NCBI GenBank assembly: GCA_022495005.1
Contig: JAGYXB010001606.1
Span: forward strand, 434,001-498,000
DNA length: 64,000 nt
Direction: 5' to 3'
Origin: Rhyacophila brunnea
Taxonomy: Eukaryota; Arthropoda; Insecta; Trichoptera; Rhyacophilidae
Both the position numbers and the translations under genes were made by a program. The notes under the pieces were generated by a model. The model made no database searches. It was not told the DNA's origin and saw nothing but the letters and a program-made list of their open reading frames with translations. Of this stretch, positions 57,826 through 64,000 are shown in pieces (the first letter of the stretch is position 1; each line of letters opens with the position of its first letter).

Positions 57826-58449
57826 CAATGGATCCCATCGCACATGAGTATTGAGGGCAATGAAAGGGCGAATGATCTGGCAAAGGAAGCTGGCGATTCA
57901 GGGGTACCATATTAGTAGATACCAGAAAACCTGGACTGGAATGAGGCTATAAAGAAAATGGGCCAAAGTATGTGGATAGCTTTTTACCATAGGGCATCAT
58001 TAGAAAGAAAAGGGTAAGTCTATTCTACCATCACCACGAGAGGTGCCCTGGTTTGTAGAGTCTTCTTTGACGAGGAATGAGCTTAAGTTATATACTGAGG
58101 ATAAGAACAGGGCACACAATGGGAAAAAGCTTTGATGTCCTCATGGGAAGAAGCAAATCGCAGCTCTGCGATGAATGTCATGTTTAAGAGGACATTGTAC
58201 ATATAGCACTACAATGCCCTAAATATGAACTTCACAGAGTATAGCTGCGAATTGCGGATATCTATGAGAATGTCGACGAATTGAAGGGTGTCCTGGTGGT
58301 GGGTAAGACGGAAGAGCTAGGCAAAATTGTATAGTTATTTAACAGAATAGGAGTGAGGACCTGATCGACGGATCCCCTTCTAGAAGAGAAGAGGCGATAT
58401 GACAGCGAGTCGCAGTCAAAGCCTCGGTAAAATCAAAAAAAAAAAAAAA
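57826..58449 (+). mobile_element. LINE 3' end with RNase H domain, zinc knuckle and poly-A
   Basis: WIPSHMSIEGNERANDLAKE is the C-terminal motif of a LINE RNase H domain (normally WVPSH-GI-GNE-AD-LAK). Further on SQLCDECHV, then HIALQCPKY gives a CCHC-type knuckle. The element ends in a poly-A run at about 58436-58449, marking its 3' end. Several stops and shifts are present. An RNase H domain points to I, R1 or LOA-type LINEs. Confidence 0.85.
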
Positions 58450-59150
58450 TTTGTCACCTTTTTTTCATCTTACACATGGCATAAAAATGTAAAATCTACT
58501 ATTCTTAGAAGTGGTTACCTGTGTGGCATGCAAGTATATTTAAAATCGGGAAAACTGTTGTTTGTAAGTTCTCCTATGGTATATAAATAGGTAACATACC
58601 ATTGGTAACGCTCATTGGGAGAGCGATTGCTTTAGTCAATCAAATTGTATTGGATATACATAATAATATATTCCTCTTGCATTATGGTGTATATAGATAG
58701 ACGTTTTATATAGATATAAACACATGATGTCATATATTTTGTTTAAATATTTTTAATACTATTGTATTTGATTTTATGTCATGCTTAATATCGTCGAGCT
58801 AAAAATTACTCAGTAATATTAAATAACTCGTGGCTAATTTGTAGTAGAGAGAAAATATTTTATTACGCCATTTTTACTTCAATAATTAAAAATCAAAATG
58901 ACGAATTAAAAAAAAAATGTTCACTAATAAGATAGATTTAGTAGAAATCGTATCTATTACTTAAAGTCGATTTTATTCTTAAATCCTATCCTAAGTATAA
59001 AATTTCTATCTGTGTAGATTATAGAAGAAGGTAATTTTTTAACATCTTTAACTTTGGTCAATAAAAAAATGTTACTAATCGGAGGAATTATAATTTGAAT
59101 TGGCAACATTAACATCAAACTATTTTTTTTCAAGCTAACGTGAACTTAGA
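58450..59150. other. AT-rich, no recognisable gene
   Basis: No motif or terminal repeat seen between the LINE poly-A and the hAT left flank. Confidence 0.5.
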
Positions 59151-59417
59151 TTACTAACATCAGTGCTTCTCAATTTATTGAATTTAGTCACAGAACCTTT
59201 TTATATTTTTTACAAGATGGATTCTACGAATGAGTTGCTGTATCATATGAGCTTTAGTACTTTGATGATAATTCAGTTTCTTTTTGCTAGGCAATACATG
59301 AGATTTCTTTAAATGTTTGTATTCGTCAATAATTGTAAAAGTGACAGAAACTGGTTTATCTTACACATATAAATTTTGAAGTAATTTTTTTATATGATTA
59401 GAATAGGGAATTACTGC

Positions 59418-59816
59418 TGTAGCAATCATACCACTCAGCGTTACAAGGGTGACGCTATAAATGCTATGCACGGTATGTTTTGTAGTCAAAACAAAACAAT
59501 GGAGCGGAAGCGATCGTAAGTTTGTATAAATAGCAAGGATAATCCATAAATCCTCACACCACCCAAGTCCATCACTCAGCGCACTACTCAACTCGAGTCC
59601 AGTCTCTCGTTTATATTAATATCTCGATACATCGCCAGACAGCTTATAATTAAATTTAATCTCATCAGTACATCCGTACCTGCGAGTCTAACATCACTCC
59701 TTCATCTTTATCATTGTATTTATTTATTCTTGTAACGATAAACCAAATAAATAAACTCTTTCCTCACAACATCCAAACAACAAGGACTTCATCCTCCTCT
59801 ACCTCATTATCTCCAA
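59418..59816 (+). mobile_element. Solo LTR of an LTR retrotransposon
   Basis: A 399-bp block starting TGTAGCAATC and ending CTCCAA is flanked by ACTGC on both sides (59413-59417 and 59817-59821), a 5-bp target duplication as made by LTR-element integrases. It has TATAAATAG at 59525-59533 and AATAAATAAA at 59746-59755, the expected promoter and polyadenylation signals in U3-R-U5 order. The end is CAA and not the usual CA. No internal gag/pol region is present, so a solo LTR left by recombination is inferred. Confidence 0.6.
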
Positions 59817-60361
59817 ACTGCTTATTAGACAGTGTGAGTTTGTAGAGATATTATCAACCACAACAACTGTCATACTGTTGTCTATGCTCATGTCTGGGGC
59901 ATAGAAAACAGTAGAAAACGAATACGACCGAATATCAGTTCACTAATAACCCTCTTCCGTTAGACAGAGTTACACTTGGATGCTCATGTCCGCCAAAATA
60001 TTATGTTTTAAGTATTATGTGAAACCTTGTAATATAAAGTGTAATTGTAATCTATAATATGTGACTAAATATGATAAGTCCTACTACCAAGACAGAAGAG
60101 TGTATCTTTAATGTTGCCACACACACGCGCCAAAAGCAACCTTCTGTTAAATTAATAAATGATGTATCCTTACACCAAGAAACATTGGGAACAAAATTTA
60201 TAAGTTCATGAATATCGATGAAGGTCGATGGTAAAGTGTGATAGCATTTTTAAATTGTTTGAAAAATATTGTTCTAAATACGTTGTCTAGTTTCAGGGTA
60301 GTTGGTCATATTATAGAAAACTCATAATAATCAATATGCCGCCAAAAATGGTACCGTAGAT

Positions 60362-60662
60362 AATTTATAAATGCGTTTAAAAATTAATAAATATAAAAAA
60401 TTTTAGCACCACTTCACATGGACGTACTGAAATATGACTATATTCTAAAACATTAGAGCGAGAGGTTTAAAATAAAACTATTTTATGTAATAAAAATAAT
60501 TTATGCAGTCATCAAATGTTTAAAATAAATATTAAGGATAATAAGGCTTCAAAATTATGTAAATAGATTATCTACAATGTTTCAGGAATGTCTTGCTTTG
60601 GATCATGCTTTGAAAATAGCATAAAAGCTCCATTTTGACGTATGCTGAGCATGTGGGCCGTT
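60362..60662 (+). mobile_element. Half copy of the 48.4-kb inverted-end element
   Basis: TAAATGCGTTTAAAAATTAA, TGAAATATGACTATATTCTA, AATTTATGCAGTCATCAAAT and GGATCATGCTTTGAAAATAG follow 49008-49285 closely, ending GCTGAGCATGTGGGCC. Confidence 0.85.
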
Positions 60663-61271
60663 AAAATGTTGACAGTTTTTACACGAAGTGCTAAACATAC
60701 TTACGTTAGTTTATTTTGTGAATATGTAGGCTTAGTATAGAATCTATAATTTTGTTGCAATCCACGGAACTACATTTTGAAAAACGCTGACTTACACCAT
60801 CACAAAGTCTACTATCTTTATCATCGACTAGTATAGTTTGCTAAATTTTCTACTACGCAAAAAAAGTGAAAATCGTTCCGGTACTGAGTCTATGGTAATG
60901 AGATTCTCTAATGATAGGGGAAGGGTGTTTAAAAAGCCATCAGGAAGGCAACAGTAGGCCACTCAAAATTAATGGCCCAAAAGCCCAGATGGGGGATGGA
61001 GCATTAACTACACTCGCCGCCTTTTGTTTTGACCGCAGGAGTCCTGCTAAAAAGTTTCATTAAAGTTTGTATTTTAGGATCTCTGTGGTTTTAAAATGTA
61101 AGCTTTGTATTCTATAAATAATTTTAAGGCCTTTTCGAGAATCGTGTGGTCCACTGAAAATGGTATTTTAAAAAAATTAAACATTGAATATGGTTGGCAT
61201 AGGTTCCAAAATTTAAACATTTACTTTTCCCTGCATATGAGAAAAATCAGTAGCAAAGGGTGGAGGTAGAC

Positions 61272-61390
61272 TTTTAAGGTCTACTATAAATAGTGCACAT
61301 TCAACTTTATTAGTCATACGTATTTGATTTTATTGAACCATGACTACAATTTATAGATAGTATTAGTTAGTTTTTAAAAATCAACGAAAC
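61272..61390 (+). repeat. Dispersed repeat, copy 2 (pair with 35231-35350)
   Basis: GCACATTCAACTTTATTAGT, ATACGTATTTGATTTTATTG and CAATTTATAGATAGTATTAG then TTAGTTTTTAAAA are in the same order as in the partner. Confidence 0.6.
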
Positions 61391-61594
61391 CCACCTAACC
61401 AAACCATAATAGGTTTGATATAGTTTGGGCGAAACGACAAAATTGTGTACATATTTTCATTCACACTTATTTGTTTTCATTGGATTAAGAATACATATTG
61501 TTGAGTCATTTTATAAATTCATTAAACCCGGCCTTCCCAAACTATTATAATAGATAAACAAATATTATTCTATCTATAAAATATTCAAAGTTAT

Positions 61595-61635
61595 GTATAG
61601 GTAGATTTAAAGTATTACTTTAAATCTACCTATAC
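61595..61635. repeat. Perfect 20-bp-arm palindrome
   Basis: GTATAGGTAGATTTAAAGTA is followed by one base and then its exact inverse. Possible residual MITE or cruciform-forming site. Confidence 0.85.
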
Positions 61636-61663
61636 AGACTAGTAAATTTCGTCGAATTAAGTA

Positions 61664-61745
61664 GGACATACATAGCTCAATTGGTAAATCACATTGGCGA
61701 AAATTCAATGGACTCGGGTTGAACTCCCGCCCGGAGTCGTATTCT
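61664..61745 (+). mobile_element. tRNA-like SINE head
   Basis: TAGCTCAATTGGTAAATCAC fits an A box and GGGTTGAACTCCCG a B box, at tRNA-like spacing. The ends do not make a good acceptor stem, and it differs from the SINE-A and SINE-B heads. It lies about 35 bases upstream of RTE sequence. Confidence 0.55.
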
Positions 61746-61779
61746 CTTCAAATAATTTTCATAGTAGATATATTATATC

Positions 61780-62265
61780 TTGACCATCTGAATAATGTCT
61801 TCAAAAATGACTTCTCAGTGTGCCTAAAGTGTAAAGTGTTCAAGCAATGAGTGCTTCCTGTAATCAGATATGCGTGTGAAGCATGGACCTTAAGTAAAAG
61901 AGAGATCCAGAAACTTAGAGTGGCACAGAGTGGTATGGAGAGGTGCATGTTGGGCATAACGCGAAAGAACAATAAATTACTGGATTAGGAAATAGACAAA
62001 GTTTACGATGTAATAGAGTTCGCTGAAAATTTCAAATAGAAATGATCTGGACATATAGCTTGAAAAAAGGACAAATCTAGTCATCCAATGGTACCCAAGA
62101 GGTAAAAAACGTCTGGTAGGTAGACTTATAGGTCGCTGGATCGATGAAATGGTTATGTTCTGTGGACGTGCATGACAAGCAACGAACTTGACCGAGATAA
62201 GTGAAATCAGCTTGGAGAGGCCTTCACCCAGCAGTGGATATATTCAGGCTGATGATGATTTTATA
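61780..62265 (+). mobile_element. RTE-like LINE 3' end, copy 2
   Basis: LSKREIQKLRVAQSGMERCM-LG-TRKNNK parallels the copy at 37590-37950. It continues with GRLIGRWIDEM, a SAWRGLHP end and a TGATGATGAT tail typical of RTE elements. Stops and frameshifts make it inactive. The long minus-strand frame here is a shadow. Confidence 0.82.
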
Positions 62266-62269
62266 TCTG

Positions 62270-63240
62270 AGGTATTTTCAAATTATATATGTTTAATAAA
62301 TAGTGTAATTTTCTTAAATCTTATAAAAAATTCGTCGAGTAAAAAATAGCTTATTAACGTAGAGAGATTATATTGACTACACAACCTACATGAGTAATTC
62401 GATATCCAGGTCGATTTAACGACATATTTAAATAGTAATTATTTTATAGATTATCCAATGTTATTAATTATTCGTCTTACTTTCAGTATCCTTCAGTAAA
62501 AAATTATAATTGTAAAACCTTTATAAATTTCCTTTTTAAATAAGTACGCATCTTTTAACACTTTGCTAAAATGAGTTTCTTTGGTGTTACTATCAAAACT
62601 CTCTAAGTCCTCTTTATGAATAAGTTCTTTATATCATTTTGATCATATTATTATAATTTAAATACTTTTGCTGAAGAAAGCCAATCAAAACTTGTAGTGC
62701 CGAATACTTGAAAGGTGTTTCAAAGAAAAGTCACTCACAACAAAAATTCTTACTTTTATTCAGCTTTATTTTTCGTGCTCAATCTAAGTTAGTAGACACG
62801 AAACTTTATGGTAAGCTTACACCGCCATATCAACTTGCCAAATATCACAACTTATCTAAAGCTACTAAAATGAAAGAAGATGTATAATAACACGAAATAT
62901 TTTTTGTAAGTATTTAAAATAATTTTTTGACTATATTTCAATATAATTGAACTTGGAAACTATATAAGTTACATCATCAGATGTGTTAGATTTAGGGATC
63001 TGTACAACCTAAAGTAGAAATCGGCAATCTTATTGCCATATTCAGGAATAAAATTTTGTATATTTATTATACATAATTATTGGAAATACCTCTGAATAAT
63101 CTTTCGTAATAATATGACCATAAGTTTTTTTCTAATATGATTATTTCTGAGATGTTCCAAATTATATATAAAAAATATTGCATTTTTTTAACCAATGTCC
63201 AATTCCGAGAAGAACATAATATTATGGTATTATATTATAA
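62270..63240. other. AT-rich, no recognisable gene
   Basis: No coding, RNA or repeat signal could be supported. Confidence 0.5.
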
Positions 63241-63244
63241 CGTA

Positions 63245-63345
63245 GAGATTATCAGATTTTTTATTACGAGAAATGAATGTTAGCGACTTGGTTCAAACAC
63301 ACATTAAAAAACAACATAATTTGCCAGGTTGGCCATCGTGGGCCG
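63245..63345 (-). mobile_element. SINE-A fragment with internal deletion
   Basis: Minus-strand reading gives CCCACGATGGCC, then GCTAACATTCATTTCTCGTA and ATAAAAAATCTGATAATCTC. This joins part of the head to the body, as if the middle were lost. Confidence 0.6.
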
Positions 63346-63676
63346 GTATTTTTCAGTCTTGAGAATCATTCGTTGAAGAAAAAAAGTAGTGTATTGTGCT
63401 TGATATATCAAATTATATTTTACAAATTTCATCCATTTGTGCGGCGCCCAGTTGTCCAATTCCCATAAAATATATAAGTATCATAAAAGAACTATTATTT
63501 TTTACTGTTGGAAAAAAGATCATTGTTTTATTATTTACTCGCTTAGAAATTGTATAATATTAGTTGTTCGAATCTATTAAGTAAATAATTAAAATGATGT
63601 AGTTCCAATTTTAAATTAGGTTATCTAGTCTAGTACATAATAATGTTAAGGTGTAAACATAGCGTTAACTTGAAAA

Positions 63677-63698
63677 TCGCGGGAAAATTTGGCGGGAA
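63677..63698. promoter_or_regulatory. Tandem E2F-like sites
   Basis: TCGCGGGAAAA and TTTGGCGGGAA lie back to back in a GC-richer patch; the second matches the E2F/DP consensus well. An ATG follows at 63764 in a good context. This suggests a promoter and start of a gene running off the right edge, but the gene cannot be identified. Confidence 0.45.
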
Positions 63699-63763
63699 GC
63701 TCGCAGGAACCCGGACGCCATTTGCGATAAGCTGAGCCACAGGAAATGGTCCCCCGTATCAAA

Positions 63764-63796
63764 ATGGCTGACAGCGTTGCTCTTGATGGTGGTTGA
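63764..63796 (+). CDS. Possible start exon, MADSVALDG, unassigned
   Basis: CAAAATGGCTGACAGCGTTG is a strong Kozak-like start. The frame stays open for ten codons only, with possible weak donors within GATGGTGGTTG. It could be a first exon ending near 63788. No recognised protein. Confidence 0.2.
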   Translation: MADSVALDGG

Positions 63797-64000
63797 TAAA
63801 TTTTAATCAAAATTGAAATAAATCTTCTGATAGCGGCTTGAACATTATAAACAAGATTTTTATAATTTATATTAGTACTAAATTTATTTAAATTATATTA
63901 TATTATTATGTAAAGTAATGTGTTATGGTGACTACAAATTGTTTCGTTATCCTTTATATTTTGATGTAGGTAACATTTTCATACTTTATTATATTATTAT

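Larger units (their letters stand above)
59161..60789. mobile_element. hAT element with nested insertions
   Basis: The left end CAGTGCTTCTCAATT and right end TTTTGAAAAACGCTG are hAT-type inverted termini. The flanks ACTAACAT (59153-59160) and ACTTACAC (60790-60797) agree at six of eight positions. Inside lie a solo LTR (59418-59816) and a half copy of the 48.4-kb element (60362-60662). No transposase frame is visible. Confidence 0.6.

Noticed and set aside
61748..61972. 74-codon minus-strand open frame
   Set aside because: Antisense shadow of the second RTE copy.
1..64000. CRISPR arrays, operons and bacterial-type genes
   Set aside because: No regularly spaced repeats or ribosome-binding-site-led gene strings are present; the splice structure and transposons show eukaryotic DNA.

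Overview
The window is AT-rich, intron-bearing eukaryotic DNA from an insect. The evidence is an insect-type troponin C gene with split exons, a mariner element, several hAT elements with 8-bp target duplications, RTE-like and RNase H-bearing non-LTR retrotransposon fragments, and tRNA-derived SINEs. The very low GC and the frequent short TAGGTA/ATTAT words would suit a hemipteran such as an aphid relative, but that placement is an impression and not proof.

Only one protein gene can be assembled with confidence: a plus-strand troponin C gene, about 20.36-30.21 kb. Five coding exons (24100-24130, 24461-24604, 26988-27104, 27568-27699, 30182-30210) join in frame across GT/AG introns. A start exon consisting of the ATG alone is proposed at 20356-20358. 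The product is about 151 residues with four EF-hand positions, of which only the fourth keeps a full calcium-binding loop. Its introns hold transposons and SINE/LINE debris.

Region by region: 0-10 kb is gene-poor and carries a LINE fragment, two hAT elements with perfect 8-bp duplications, and inverted-repeat MITEs. 9.9-10.5 kb is a CpG-rich patch with a CRE palindrome next to a GC-rich 70-bp-arm hairpin. 11.8-16.3 kb holds MITEs, two neighbouring hAT MITEs and a 307-bp foldback. 19.9-30.2 kb is the troponin C gene and its probable promoter. 30-50 kb is mostly unassigned AT-rich DNA with SINEs, LINE 3' ends, a piggyBac-like MITE and an 840-bp element with long terminal inverted repeats. 50.2-51.4 kb is a full-length mariner with a frameshifted transposase. 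51.9-58.5 kb holds non-LTR debris and some unexplained coding-like patches. 59.2-60.8 kb is a hAT element with a solo LTR nested in it. 61.6-62.3 kb has a tRNA-like block beside an RTE 3' end. The last 350 bases contain tandem E2F-like sites and a possible translation start.

No operon, CRISPR array, rRNA gene or convincing functional tRNA gene is visible. The main content is transposon archaeology around one muscle gene. I found no clear evidence of an undescribed multi-gene system. The most unusual structures are the hairpin elements, the nested hAT/LTR locus and a few short coding-like patches.
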